A DNA stretch of 64,000 nucleotides from positions 248,001 to 312,000 of the forward strand of contig DIUY01000011.1 of the NCBI GenBank assembly GCA_002422395.1. Reading direction: 5' to 3'. Position 1 is the first letter of the stretch, and every line of letters starts with the position of its first letter. This DNA is from Methylococcaceae bacterium UBA6146 (GTDB lineage Bacteria; Pseudomonadota; Gammaproteobacteria; Methylococcales; Methylomonadaceae). A program made the translations under genes and the position numbers. Under the pieces are notes generated by a model, which was not told the DNA's origin, did not search any database, and saw only the letters and a list, made by a program, of their open reading frames with translations. Positions 52,456 through 61,322 of the stretch are shown here, in pieces.

Positions 52456-53401
52456 TGAATGTTTCAATCAAGTTGTTTAATGTTTCAGGATCATACAAAG
52501 CGTAGTGGCCAAGATCTTTGGCGATACGTTTGTTGAGGCCAATCAAAACCTTTCCCGGCCCGCACTCAACAAACTGGGTAACCCCTTGGTCACGCATAAG
52601 CCGAATGGTGTCAACCCAGCGCACCGGCTTATAGAGCTGTTCTTTCAGCACGTTGCGGATCACCTCTGGCGAGCTATGCGTGGCAACGTCCACGTTGTGG
52701 ATTAGGGCTGTTTTAGGAGGGTTGATTGTAACGGTCTGCAATTGCACGTCAAGTTCTTCGGCAGCTGGCCGCATTAGTTCGCAATGTGACGGTACACTGA
52801 CCGGCAATAGCACTGCCCGCTTAGCGCCCAGGGTTTTTGCCGCCTGTATGGCGCGTTCAACTGCGGCGACATTGCCTGCAATGACAACTTGCCCCTCAGT
52901 GTTGAAATTGACTGCAGAAACAACTTCATCACCTGCCGAACTGGCGCACGCACTAATGACCTGATGGTCGTCCAAACCTAAAATAGCGGCCATGGCCCCA
53001 ACGCCTTCTGGCACGGCGGCCTGCATAAGACGCCCTCTTGCCGCCACCAACCTTATGCCGTCTTCAAAAGACAATGCCTCTGAACAAACCAATGCAGTGT
53101 ATTCGCCAAGGCTATGCCCCGCCATCCAAGCAGGCCGGACATTGCTTTGCCCGCACCAAACCTTCCAAACCGCGACGCTGGCTGCAAGCAACACGGGTTG
53201 GGTGTTATGCGTTTGGTCAAGCTCCTGGTTGGGATCTTTCGTTACAATTGACCATAAGTCCTGGCCTAACGCATCAGACGCCCGCTCAAAAACATGCCTG
53301 ACTTCGGGGTGGCAGGCCGCCAGATTGTCCAACATGCCGACAGATTGTGAGCCTTGTCCTGGGAAAACAAAGGCTAAATTATACGTTTGCTGACTCATCA
53401 C
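52445..53401 (-). CDS. fabD: Malonyl-CoA:ACP transacylase
   Basis: 318 residues. It loads malonyl groups onto ACP. FVFPGQGSQSVGM is the N-terminal block, the nucleophile Ser is in MAGHSLGEYTAL, the catalytic His in LPVSVPSHCELM, and VECGPGKVL ends the fold. It lies 11 nt downstream of fabH and overlaps fabG. Confidence 0.97.
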   Translation of the reverse strand: MMSQQTYNLAFVFPGQGSQSVGMLDNLAACHPEVRHVFERASDALGQDLWSIVTKDPNQELDQTHNTQPVLLAASVAVWKVWCGQSNVRPAWMAGHSLGEYTALVCSEALSFEDGIRLVAARGRLMQAAVPEGVGAMAAILGLDDHQVISACASSAGDEVVSAVNFNTEGQVVIAGNVAAVERAIQAAKTLGAKRAVLLPVSVPSHCELMRPAAEELDVQLQTVTINPPKTALIHNVDVATHSSPEVIRNVLKEQLYKPVRWVDTIRLMRDQGVTQFVECGPGKVLIGLNKRIAKDLGHYALYDPETLNNLIETFNDI

Positions 53402-53412
53402 ACTCTATTAAC

Positions 53413-54381
53413 CTAATATTTAATTAGCGCAGAACCCCAAGTGAAGCCCGCACCAAACGCCTCAAGCAAGACCACTTGTCCGCGCTGAATGCGCCCGTCC
53501 CTAACGGCCTCATTAAAGGCGAGGAGGACTGAGGCGGACGAGGTGTTCCCTTGGGTTTCAAGCGTAACAACGACATGATCCATGGACATTTTTAATTTTT
53601 TTGCAGTGGCGGCGATAATCCGTATGTTGGCTTGATGAGGGACTAGCCAGTCAATATCGGTCTTATCCATATTGTTTGCATCAAGGGTTTCATCGACAAT
53701 GCGCCCTAGCGTATTAACGGCGACTTTAAACACCTCGTTGCCACGCATGGCGATATAACCCGCTTGCTGTCCATTGACGCAGCTAACGGCTTGTGGATTT
53801 GGACAATAGAGCAAATCTTCGTATTCGCCATCGGAATGGATATGGGTGGATAATATCCCTGTTTCCAAGGAGACGCCAAGCAATACCGCCCCCGCACCGT
53901 CGCCGAATAAAATACAGGTGCTGCGGTCACTCCAATCGACAATCCGTGAACAGATTTCAGAGCCAACAACTAGAACCTTTTTCGCCGCGCCTGTTTTGAT
54001 ATATTGATCAGCAATACTTAAAGCAAAAATAGACCCTGAACACGCCGCCTGTATATCGAAAGCAACGCAATTTTTTATTCCCAAGCGCTGCTGCAACAAG
54101 CAGCCCGTGCTTGGATAAACACGGTCTGGCGTGCCTGTTGCCACAATAATCAAATCAATGTCTTCAGGGCTGCAAGCCGCAGCGGCTATCGCTTGCCTTG
54201 CGGCAATTTCAGCCATACCTGATGCTGTTTCATCATCATGAGCGATACGTCGGCTTTTTATGCCCGTGCGCTCAAAAATCCAGCTATCTGAAGTGTCGAC
54301 CATACGCGATATCTGCTCATTGGTGAGCACTTTTTCGGGCAAATAGCCACCCGTACCGATTATTCTTGAATACCGTCTCAT
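53413..54381 (-). CDS. fabH: Beta-ketoacyl-ACP synthase III
   Basis: A 322-residue initiating condensing enzyme. Catalytic Cys in DIQAACSGSIFAL, His in WLVPHQANIRI and Asn in LETQGNTSSAS. GTGGYLPEKVLTN is the family start. It overlaps plsX by 4 nt (ATGA). Confidence 0.97.
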   Translation of the reverse strand: MRRYSRIIGTGGYLPEKVLTNEQISRMVDTSDSWIFERTGIKSRRIAHDDETASGMAEIAARQAIAAAACSPEDIDLIIVATGTPDRVYPSTGCLLQQRLGIKNCVAFDIQAACSGSIFALSIADQYIKTGAAKKVLVVGSEICSRIVDWSDRSTCILFGDGAGAVLLGVSLETGILSTHIHSDGEYEDLLYCPNPQAVSCVNGQQAGYIAMRGNEVFKVAVNTLGRIVDETLDANNMDKTDIDWLVPHQANIRIIAATAKKLKMSMDHVVVTLETQGNTSSASVLLAFNEAVRDGRIQRGQVVLLEAFGAGFTWGSALIKY

Positions 54382-55406
54382 ACGCTTGCTCTCGAAGCCA
54401 AGCTTTGCTCCACCTGTTCGCTTATTTTTTTTATCACGTCTTTTTTAACTTCAATTTCAGCAAGTTGAATGGCGGTCTTAAAGGCTAATATATCGGCGCC
54501 GCCATGGCTTTTTATCACAAGCCCCCGCAAACCTAAAAAGCTTGCGCCATTATATAGTCGAGGGTCAATGCGGTTTTTAAATGACCTAAGGGCCGGATAA
54601 GCGATCAAGCCCATTAGCTTGGTGAAGAGGTTCTTGTCAAATGATTGCCTTAAAGTGCCACCTATCATTTTAGCGGCGCCTTCGATTGATTTAAGCGCCA
54701 CATTGCCAACAAAGCCATCCGCCACTATCAAATCAACCTTAACATGTCCGGCATTTAACGAATCGCCTTCAACATAGCCAATATAATTTAGTGAAGAATT
54801 TTCCAGTAGTTTCGCTGCTGACTTAACTTGCTCATTACCCTTAACATCTTCTTCGCCAATATTCAATAAGCCAATTTTCGGGCGGTCAATATTTTCCACT
54901 GCCTTAACGAGTTCGGCGCCCATGACGGCAAATTGGAATAAATGCTCGGCTGTGCAATCGACGTTTGCACCCAAATCAAGCACATGGGTGTGTCCGTAAA
55001 TTGAAGGCAATGTCGATATAATGGCGGGCCGGTCAATGCCCGGGATCATTTTTAAAACAAAGCGGGCAGTGGCCATTAAGGCGCCCGTGTTGCCGGCACT
55101 GACGCAAGCATCCGCCAAACCGTCACGGACGAGATTGATAGCCACCCGCATTGATGAATCTTTTTTGTTTTTTAATGCTTTGGACGGCGATTCGTCCATA
55201 GTGACACACTCAGATGCGTGCTGTATTGACAATCGGCTTGGATAAGCTTTTAGGGCGTTCGACAATAGCGGATTAAGCACCGCTTCGTCACCTACCAAAA
55301 TCAGCTTTAAGCCGGGGTTGTTTTTTAAACAATCCAATGATGCGGGTATAGTGACTTGAGGGCCAAAATCACCGCCCATGGCGTCAATTGAAATTGTTAA
55401 GCTCAC
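54378..55406 (-). CDS. plsX: Phosphate acyltransferase PlsX
   Basis: About 342 residues. It makes acyl-phosphate from acyl-ACP for phospholipid synthesis. ISIDAMGGDFGPQVTIPA, ALMATARFVLKMIPGIDRPA and SHGGADILAFKTAI are conserved. I chose GTG 55406 (first residues MSLTISIDAMGG), with GGAG 12 nt upstream; a GTG at 55424 would add six residues. It is separated from rpmF by a strong terminator-like hairpin. Confidence 0.95.
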   Translation of the reverse strand: MSLTISIDAMGGDFGPQVTIPASLDCLKNNPGLKLILVGDEAVLNPLLSNALKAYPSRLSIQHASECVTMDESPSKALKNKKDSSMRVAINLVRDGLADACVSAGNTGALMATARFVLKMIPGIDRPAIISTLPSIYGHTHVLDLGANVDCTAEHLFQFAVMGAELVKAVENIDRPKIGLLNIGEEDVKGNEQVKSAAKLLENSSLNYIGYVEGDSLNAGHVKVDLIVADGFVGNVALKSIEGAAKMIGGTLRQSFDKNLFTKLMGLIAYPALRSFKNRIDPRLYNGASFLGLRGLVIKSHGGADILAFKTAIQLAEIEVKKDVIKKISEQVEQSLASRASV

Positions 55407-55433
55407 GCTGACGAATAACTCCACAGTTTTTAT

Positions 55434-55461
55434 AAAAAAGCCGGATCAAAATTGATCCGGC
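55434..55461 (-). terminator. Rho-independent terminator after rpmF
   Basis: On the minus strand a perfect 10-bp stem GCCGGATCAA / TTGATCCGGC (55461-55440) with a 2-nt loop is followed directly by six T (55439-55434). It lies 28 nt after the rpmF stop and just upstream of plsX, so it should reduce read-through from rpmF into the fatty-acid genes. Confidence 0.85.
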
Positions 55462-55489
55462 ATGTTGTCAGGTTGAAATAAAAAGGGGG

Positions 55490-55675
55490 TTATTCCTCTT
55501 CAAATACCACACCTACAATTTGGCGGCCTTTAAAATAACCGTCTGGGGTCATGTGGTGACGCAGATGCATTTCACCGGTAATAGGGTCTTGCGATAACGT
55601 TTTCGCAGTTAAGGCGTCATGGGAACGACGCTGACCGCGTCTTGAACGTGATACTTTGCTTTTCTGTACGGCCAT
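55490..55675 (-). CDS. rpmF: 50S ribosomal protein L32
   Basis: 61 residues. MAVQKSKVSRSRRGQRRSHD is the L32 start and HLRHHMTPDGYFKGRQIV the conserved C-terminal part. The ATG shares one base with the yceD stop (TAATG). The yceD-rpmF-plsX-fabH order is conserved in gammaproteobacteria. Confidence 0.97.
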   Translation of the reverse strand: MAVQKSKVSRSRRGQRRSHDALTAKTLSQDPITGEMHLRHHMTPDGYFKGRQIVGVVFEEE

Positions 55676-56214
55676 TATAAATCTCCGGTGTTTTTCAAAT
55701 TGGCTAAAATGGAAAAAGGGTTTTCGGCGGTAAGCTGCTCAGTAGCCGCCGATATGTTTACATTATTTGTGGTACTAGTGGCCGTTAAGCAGGCATGCTG
55801 GTGCTTTGGAAATGACGGCAAAATAAGCAACAATTCATCTTCGATAATGTCTTTGAGCTGTATTTTCTGTGCTTCAGCCACCAGCAACGGCTCATAGTCT
55901 TTAGGTAACCTATCCGCTTGATCAAGTGTGGTGACAATGCCCAACTTAATGATGCCGTTAACCGGCAATGTCAAAGCTTGCAAACAGTTTTGGCATTGAA
56001 GCTGCAAAATGGCATCTAGTCGGCCTTCAATTTTTGCCAGTCTGCCTTCCCGGCCAAAAATTAACTCAACTGCAATGGCGCCCTCAGTGCTATGCAGCAT
56101 GTCCGCTACACGCCCTAGGCCGCTTAAAGCGATTTTCCCTTTTAGCTCGGCCCGCTTATCAGCCAAATACAAAGGGTCTATATATTCTGGTAATTGATCT
56201 AACATAAACGTCAA
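55675..56214 (-). CDS. yceD: YceD/DUF177 family protein
   Basis: 179 residues of the DUF177 family, linked to 23S rRNA accumulation. LQLQCQNCLQALTLPV carries the conserved Cys pair and EPLLVAEAQKIQLKDIIEDE the acidic motif. First gene of the operon with rpmF. Confidence 0.9.
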   Translation of the reverse strand: MTFMLDQLPEYIDPLYLADKRAELKGKIALSGLGRVADMLHSTEGAIAVELIFGREGRLAKIEGRLDAILQLQCQNCLQALTLPVNGIIKLGIVTTLDQADRLPKDYEPLLVAEAQKIQLKDIIEDELLLILPSFPKHQHACLTATSTTNNVNISAATEQLTAENPFSILANLKNTGDL

Positions 56215-56456
56215 TCATATATGGAAATTTCAGGCACGTCAAACTAGCAATAGGCCAGTTTTGGACTTCTGTTTGAACGTTGGGCTTGGAGCAGCCATTT
56301 TTGTTTTTTATAAAAAAGGGGAGCAGGATATGCCCATGGGGCGGAAACGAGCCTCTACAGGCGGCGGATGGGGGCGGCCTAAAGCCGGCAAGGATAATGC
56401 CAACTAACTAACCCAGTAAGCAATTGATGCCACTGGCTCAGTTTGGCCACCGAAGG

Positions 56457-58160
56457 TTATGCTAAAGATTTTTCCAACTCCATGCCCCGAAACACCGAGC
56501 AGCGTTTAAACACGTCCAACGTCGGCAGCGCGTTTTTATGTTGGCAATATTTGGCGACCAATTTTGATAGGCCTTTGATGTCGCGTCCTGTCGCTTCGGG
56601 GAATATCTCCACCAATTGCCCTATTAACGCAGCATCAACCGCTAGGTTGAATTGTTCTGCCATGACTTGCCAAATTTTGCCCCGCGCGGCGCTATCGGGC
56701 GGATAATATTTGATTAGCGCAATGCAGCGGGAAACAATTGCTTCGTCGATGTCATCGACGCGGTTAGTGGTAAGGAACAGCAAGCCGTTGAAATATTCCA
56801 ACACCCGCAAAAACACGCCAACTACGGCGTTCATGGTGATGTTGTTGTCGCGGCGTTTGATGTAGACATCCGCCTCGTCGATCAGCATCACCGCGCCCCA
56901 GCGTTGGGCGCGGGTCAGCACGTCCTTCAGGGCTTTTTCCATTTCCCCCACGTTCAAACCCAATTGCCCGGAATGTACGCGGTATAAAGGCCGCTTGATG
57001 ATTTCCGAATACACTTCGGCGGTCAGCGTTTTGCCAACCCCAGCGGGCCCTGCGCATAACACCGTCGTGCCGCCGGATTTTCCTGCCACGATGTCATCCA
57101 TCAGCACATCCATTTCCGCCGTCAGAATATCAATCAGGTCAATCTGCTCTTCGCGCAGAATCAGTTTTTGCTTGAGTTCCGGCTGGTATCGGTAAGGCTG
57201 AATGTCGTTGACATGCACCCACAAATGGTGGTGCAGCTCCAGATGGAACATCAGCAAATAGCCATGCACGGGCAGTTCGGTGAACAGGCCTTTGGGAATT
57301 TCGCTTTGCGAAGCCTCCGCTTCCAATTCGATTTTGCTGTCGTAACGTGTGCTTTTGGCGGCTTTGCGCAGGTATTTGGCGAGGATGTCGCCTTTGGCGT
57401 CGGCGGTCAAAGCCCTCTCGCTCAAGATGCTTTCATCGCAGACCAGACGGGCGTTGCCGCCTTCGGTGGACAGCACGACGACATCTTTTTTTGCCCAATC
57501 GGTGTTGCGGTGTGTGGCGGTCGGGTCTTCAGCGAAAAAGCCTGTGCCTTTGCCGAGAAACTGTGCGCCGGATTGCCCGCACCAATCAAAATAACGGGCG
57601 GCGGCATCGTCGTAAGCGTTGATGAGTTCCGGCGTTTCTTTCAGATACCCCTTCGCCATGAAAATTTCGGTGACGGTTTTATTGATGATGTCGCGGGCGC
57701 GGATGGTGATGGTGGAAATGGCAATTTTGCCTTTGGCGTTGGCTTTAACCTCCAGCGTGATGCGTCCGGTTTCTTCTTCGCCCGACGGTGTGAAGTCCAA
57801 ACGCGTGACCAGATACGCCATCGGTTTGCCCGCAACATTGGCTTGGAACAGCCAGCCGCGCAAAGCATGGTTGACCAGATAGCGGGCAATGGCGGGGAGC
57901 AGCATTTCCAGGTCATCTTCATCGAACCGCACCGTATCATCGTTCATGGCCTTTTGCAGCGTGGACAGTTGCGCAGCCTGGCCTTGCATGGCCCCGTCTT
58001 TTTGGTAAAGCAGTTGCAGGTAATTGAGTTCGCTGTTGGACAGGTTTTGGAACGGCACTTCGGCCTTATTGCCAAACCGCAGTTGGTCTTGCAGCGTTGC
58101 CAGCCTAGGGAATTCATTGACTAGGGCTTCCACATGCTGGCGTCCGATCTGAAGTTTCAT
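56457..58160 (-). CDS. AAA+ ATPase of the nif cluster tail
   Basis: 567 residues. The C-terminal half is an AAA+ module: Walker A AGPAGVGKTLTAEVYSE, Walker B AVMLIDEADVYIKRRD, sensor 1 LFLTTNRVDDIDEAIVSRC with arginine finger, and ATGRDIKGLSKLV as sensor 2. The N-terminal ~330 residues are not recognised. AAA proteins of this type may remodel metalloenzymes; that role is inference from position downstream of the nifN-ferredoxin genes on the same strand. A mobile element sits directly upstream. Confidence 0.75.
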   Translation of the reverse strand: MKLQIGRQHVEALVNEFPRLATLQDQLRFGNKAEVPFQNLSNSELNYLQLLYQKDGAMQGQAAQLSTLQKAMNDDTVRFDEDDLEMLLPAIARYLVNHALRGWLFQANVAGKPMAYLVTRLDFTPSGEEETGRITLEVKANAKGKIAISTITIRARDIINKTVTEIFMAKGYLKETPELINAYDDAAARYFDWCGQSGAQFLGKGTGFFAEDPTATHRNTDWAKKDVVVLSTEGGNARLVCDESILSERALTADAKGDILAKYLRKAAKSTRYDSKIELEAEASQSEIPKGLFTELPVHGYLLMFHLELHHHLWVHVNDIQPYRYQPELKQKLILREEQIDLIDILTAEMDVLMDDIVAGKSGGTTVLCAGPAGVGKTLTAEVYSEIIKRPLYRVHSGQLGLNVGEMEKALKDVLTRAQRWGAVMLIDEADVYIKRRDNNITMNAVVGVFLRVLEYFNGLLFLTTNRVDDIDEAIVSRCIALIKYYPPDSAARGKIWQVMAEQFNLAVDAALIGQLVEIFPEATGRDIKGLSKLVAKYCQHKNALPTLDVFKRCSVFRGMELEKSLA

Positions 58161-58201
58161 GGCAGTTCCTTAAGTCACAAATTGTTGGGCTTCACGTTTT
58201 T

Positions 58202-58310
58202 GGTAGTGGGTTAAATCTGGTGGCTGGAGTACAAGCCTAGGCTTGTACAGGCGCAAACCCAGGTTTGCACTCCACATTACGAACTAAAATTACAGATTTA
58301 ACCCACTACC
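58202..58310. mobile_element. 109-bp non-autonomous transposable element (MITE), copy 2
   Basis: Identical over all 109 bp to the copy at 23431-23539, with the same 18-bp terminal inverted repeats (58202-58219 and 58293-58310). It is flanked by a different 8-bp direct repeat, ACGTTTTT (58194-58201 and 58311-58318), so this is an independent insertion. It lies between the AAA+ ATPase gene and the 189-residue protein gene of the nif segment, 41 nt upstream of the ATPase start, and could affect its expression. Confidence 0.92.
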
Positions 58311-58385
58311 ACGTTTTTTAACAGCATAGGGGCAAGCCTTTGGCCGTGATTGTCGCAGCCCAGAGCCGCCCCTCCGCATACGCAA

Positions 58386-58955
58386 CTAAATGGCGCCAAC
58401 CGCCGCGTCTTTCACCACAACAATAGTGTTGGCTTGGGCTTCTTCATAAGAAACCACTGGTGTTTTCGGGTTGTAAGTCTTGGCGGCGGCGTAAGCGATA
58501 GCGACCTTATCTTCAGCAGATTGGTTTTTCAGCTCGTATTTTTCAATGTACAGCTCTTCCAAGATTTCGTTCCAGACTAAGCCCTCTTTGAATGGCAACA
58601 GTTTGTAAGTTACGCCCGCCAGTTCCACTTGCATCCCTTTGGCGATGTTTTCCACATAAATCAGCGCGACACAGCCTTCGGCCAAATCGGCCTTATATTT
58701 TTCGACAAACACCGGCAACAAGTCCAACGTAGGCAACAGGCCGTTGATGAACACAATCTTGTCGTTTTCGACGATGAATGCGGAATGGATCAGCAAGGCT
58801 TCAGGCGGTTTGCGGTCGGTGGTTGAGCCATCGCGTAGCCCACCCTCTTTCAGCACTAAATCGCCGCGATAGGCGTATACGCCAGGGGTGCCGGTTTGGC
58901 CGTTGACTAAAGTGACAGTCAGTAAGCCTTTGGCTTGGTAATCTTCTAATAGCAT
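58386..58955 (-). CDS. Unknown protein in nif cluster (189 aa)
   Basis: I do not recognise this family. It begins MLLEDYQAKGLLTVTLVNGQ, is soluble and acidic, and has beta-rich segments (CVALIYVENIAKGMQVELAG). It is on the same strand as the nif genes and follows the 124-residue protein by 35 nt, so it is probably part of that transcription unit. Confidence 0.65.
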   Translation of the reverse strand: MLLEDYQAKGLLTVTLVNGQTGTPGVYAYRGDLVLKEGGLRDGSTTDRKPPEALLIHSAFIVENDKIVFINGLLPTLDLLPVFVEKYKADLAEGCVALIYVENIAKGMQVELAGVTYKLLPFKEGLVWNEILEELYIEKYELKNQSAEDKVAIAYAAAKTYNPKTPVVSYEEAQANTIVVVKDAAVGAI

Positions 58956-58990
58956 GGGGGTTCTCCGTTAGTTGGGTAAAAATAGGGTAT

Positions 58991-59365
58991 CTACGGTTGT
59001 GGCAACAATTTAGCTTCAGCCTTAATTGCATCCGCCTTGCCCCACGCGGTCACGCCTTCAACAAACCATTGGCGTTTGCTGGGATGGGGTTTGACGATGT
59101 CGTATTCGGCGTAAAAACTGCCGTCACTGTTGAACTGTAGCCGTCCCAGCCGTTGGTTTTTAGCCGCATCAAACCAATGGCAGCTCAGATTCAGCCCGCC
59201 GGTGAACGGGTCTTTGACCAACTCGAAACGGGCGTCGTCATAACGCGGATAAGCCAAGTTGTCGCTTGCCGCAAACCCCAGTTTGTTGATTTCCTCGCAC
59301 AAACGTTGGCAAACGGTTTCGGCAAGCAGGCGGTTTGTGCTGATGTGGGCCGTCAAGTCCATCAC
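58991..59365 (-). CDS. Unknown protein in nif cluster (124 aa)
   Basis: 124 residues, family not recognised. It begins MMDLTAHISTNRLLAETVCQ and has a Trp/Tyr-rich second half (LQFNSDGSFYAEYDIVK, QWFVEGVTAWGK). It overlaps the TPR-like gene upstream by 4 nt, so it is translationally coupled. Confidence 0.65.
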   Translation of the reverse strand: MMDLTAHISTNRLLAETVCQRLCEEINKLGFAASDNLAYPRYDDARFELVKDPFTGGLNLSCHWFDAAKNQRLGRLQFNSDGSFYAEYDIVKPHPSKRQWFVEGVTAWGKADAIKAEAKLLPQP

Positions 59366-59859
59366 GCCACCCCCGCCGCCAAGTCCATAATCACAGAAGC
59401 GCCCGACAAGTCTTTGGGGTCCAGTTGTTTAAGGTCAGCCAGCAGTTGTCTTGCATCCATCCCGCAACCTTGCCGTAATTTGATGAACGCCAAGGCTTTC
59501 AGTGTGTACAAATAGAACAGCGTGGTTTCATTGGCATACAAATCCCACTCGCCCGAAGCTTTCACTAAGTGTTTGTGGTCGCAGGGGAAACCGCCTTGCC
59601 GTGCCGATTCCACCAATCCGGCGATAACCACGCGTTCGGCATCGGCAAGCCGTTTTTGGTGGAAATAAAATTTGTACAGGGCAAAATAAGTTTGCAGGCA
59701 CTGATTGTCCAATGCTTGGGCCTGTAAAAACAGGGTTTCCGCCCGCGTTGGGTCAGCGTGGCTGGCGGCGACCGCCGCTTGCAGCAGTTGGTTGATGGCG
59801 GCGGGCAGGTTGGGGCTGAACAGCACCCGTTCTTCGGTCAGCATGGCCGCACCTGTCAC
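59362..59859 (-). CDS. TPR-like protein in nif cluster (165 aa)
   Basis: 165 residues, helical. RAETLFLQAQALDNQCLQTY, FALYKFYFHQKRLADAERVV and YLYTLKALAFIKLRQG are TPR-like helices. The start overlaps the [2Fe-2S] ferredoxin stop by 4 nt. Position suggests an adaptor for nitrogenase electron transfer or cofactor assembly; that is inference. Confidence 0.65.
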   Translation of the reverse strand: MTGAAMLTEERVLFSPNLPAAINQLLQAAVAASHADPTRAETLFLQAQALDNQCLQTYFALYKFYFHQKRLADAERVVIAGLVESARQGGFPCDHKHLVKASGEWDLYANETTLFYLYTLKALAFIKLRQGCGMDARQLLADLKQLDPKDLSGASVIMDLAAGVA

Positions 59860-60179
59860 CAGACTTCGGCGGGCATCATCAAAGCGGCAACGGGTGTGCC
59901 GCCGACTAAGTGCTGCTCAATGATGGTATTGACATCGTCTTTTTTAATATTGCCATACATCACGCCTTCGGGATACACCAGCACAGTGGGGCCCATATTG
60001 CATGGCCCCATGCAACCGGTGTTGGTCAGGGCGATTGTTTCAAACAGGTTGCGGGCCTGGATTTCGTTCATGAATTCGTTCATGACTTCGGCGCAGCCGG
60101 AACTGGCGCAAGAGCCGCGCGGATGCCCTTGCGGGCGGTTTTGGGTACAGACGAAAACGTGTTTTTCGGGTCTGGGCAT
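59856..60179 (-). CDS. [2Fe-2S] thioredoxin-like ferredoxin
   Basis: 107 residues. HVFVCTQNRP with C11, GSCASSGC, and TNTGCMGPCNMGP supply the cysteine ligands of a thioredoxin-fold [2Fe-2S] ferredoxin (Shethna type). VLVYPEGVMYGNIKKDDV is the conserved C-terminal segment. A nif-linked electron carrier by context. Confidence 0.85.
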   Translation of the reverse strand: MPRPEKHVFVCTQNRPQGHPRGSCASSGCAEVMNEFMNEIQARNLFETIALTNTGCMGPCNMGPTVLVYPEGVMYGNIKKDDVNTIIEQHLVGGTPVAALMMPAEVW

Positions 60180-60207
60180 GATGAGTTCCTCTAAAAAATC
60201 CTACACA

Positions 60208-60522
60208 TTACGCGGCTATTTTATGTTCGTGAGTAAAACAATCTTTCGGGCAAACTTTCGAGCAGGCTTCGCAACCGATACAATCCAAAGCGTTTTTGAT
60301 GGTCATGACCATATTCTCGTCATCGTCCTCAAAATCGCCATAATCATCATCGAAATCATCCGCTTCCATAGCGGCTGATTTCTCCACCAAATCGAACACA
60401 TCGCGGGGGCAGACCTTAAAGCAGCGCCCGCAGCCGATGCAGGTTTTCGCGTTGATGTCGGTCACATAGGCCGGCGTCCATGCCGTGCCGCCAAAGGTAA
60501 CGCCGGTCACAAATTCAGCCAT
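60208..60522 (-). CDS. Nif-specific 4Fe-4S ferredoxin III
   Basis: 104 residues with two cluster motifs: CIGCGRCFKVCP (from about 28) and CIGCEACSKVCP near the end. They are separated by a very acidic linker (EADDFDDDYGDFEDDDENM) longer than in plain 2[4Fe-4S] ferredoxins. The spacing and location after the NifX-associated genes fit the nif-specific ferredoxin III family (FdxB-like). Confidence 0.88.
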   Translation of the reverse strand: MAEFVTGVTFGGTAWTPAYVTDINAKTCIGCGRCFKVCPRDVFDLVEKSAAMEADDFDDDYGDFEDDDENMVMTIKNALDCIGCEACSKVCPKDCFTHEHKIAA

Positions 60523-60534
60523 GGCCGCTCTCCC

Positions 60535-60750
60535 TTAGGCCAGTTCCGCTTGCGCGGCCAGCAGTTTTTTATTGGCTTCATCCCAATTTTTGCAAGCGAC
60601 ATAAGTGGCATTGGCTATGCCCAGCAATTCGCCGTAAGCATCGGGCAAACGGTCTTCAATCAAATCATGCAATTCCATCGCCTGCTCACTTGCCAAGCGT
60701 TTGGTTTTTTTGACTTCTTTTTCCAGTTTTTTGATGTCTTCTTCATTCAT
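60535..60750 (-). CDS. DUF683 (CCE_0567-like) nif protein
   Basis: About 71 residues from ATG 60750, chosen because GAGGA lies 7 nt upstream and the coiled-coil domain (MNEEDIKKLEKEVKKTKRLA) starts there; the frame opens 14 codons earlier, inside the DUF269 gene. LHDLIEDRLPDAYGELL is the family helix. It always travels with nifX and DUF269. Function is unknown; a metal-binding helical hairpin is suggested for the family. Confidence 0.85.
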   Translation of the reverse strand: MNEEDIKKLEKEVKKTKRLASEQAMELHDLIEDRLPDAYGELLGIANATYVACKNWDEANKKLLAAQAELA

Positions 60751-60760
60751 GCCGGCATCC

Positions 60761-61234
60761 TCAATCAGTCGCAGCAGCGTTGTATTGTTCAATCAGCCCT
60801 AAGGCTTTGTCGATGAGCTTGTCAGTTTTTTCGACCAAATCTTCCAGGCTGGCAAAACCAAAGCGGTGCGTGTCACGCAAGATTTTGTCCACCACCACCA
60901 ATTTGCCAACCATGATTAAGGCACGGCCAAAGCCTTCGTGGCTCAGATGCACAATCGGCGCGGCCATCAGGCCGGATTTTTTCTCGATCAAAGTCGCTAT
61001 CGAGTTGTAATAGGCTTTCAGGCGGGCAATGGTGATTTCGTCCGGGTCACCGATGACCGGAATGGCTTGCTTACGCTCTTTGGTCAACACGACAGGGTCG
61101 ATGATTTTCGCTTCCGACCAACCTGCGTAGGTGTCGTAAGTGTCAATGGCGCGTAATTGTTTGATGTAATCTTTGACGATGTCGGATGATAAATTAGCGT
61201 CGTTTTCTTGGACGACTAGGGTGGCTGTGGTCAT
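60761..61234 (-). CDS. NifX-associated protein (DUF269)
   Basis: 157 residues. SDIVKDYIKQLRAIDTYDTY, AIPVIGDPDEITIARLKAYY and MVGKLVVVDKILRDTHRFGF are DUF269 hallmarks. It is thought to help FeMo-cofactor handling. It lies between nifX and DUF683, the classical nifENX-orf5-orf6 order. Confidence 0.93.
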   Translation of the reverse strand: MTTATLVVQENDANLSSDIVKDYIKQLRAIDTYDTYAGWSEAKIIDPVVLTKERKQAIPVIGDPDEITIARLKAYYNSIATLIEKKSGLMAAPIVHLSHEGFGRALIMVGKLVVVDKILRDTHRFGFASLEDLVEKTDKLIDKALGLIEQYNAAATD

Positions 61235-61290
61235 GGTTTTCTCCGTTTAGATTTTTTTCAATGTGGGTACAACATCTGCCGTATAAAATT

Positions 61291-61316
61291 GTTGGGGTTC
61301 GCATACTCACCCCAAC
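61291..61316. repeat. Hairpin between nifX and the DUF269 gene
   Basis: GTTGGGGT / ACCCCAAC forms an 8-bp stem with a 10-nt loop, inside the nif unit. It may modulate mRNA stability. No T run follows on either strand. Confidence 0.45.
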
Positions 61317-61322
61317 CTACGG

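Noticed and set aside
57168..58124. 318-codon plus-strand frame opposite the AAA+ ATPase gene
   Set aside because: It is the antisense shadow of the ATPase gene, whose Walker motifs are intact.
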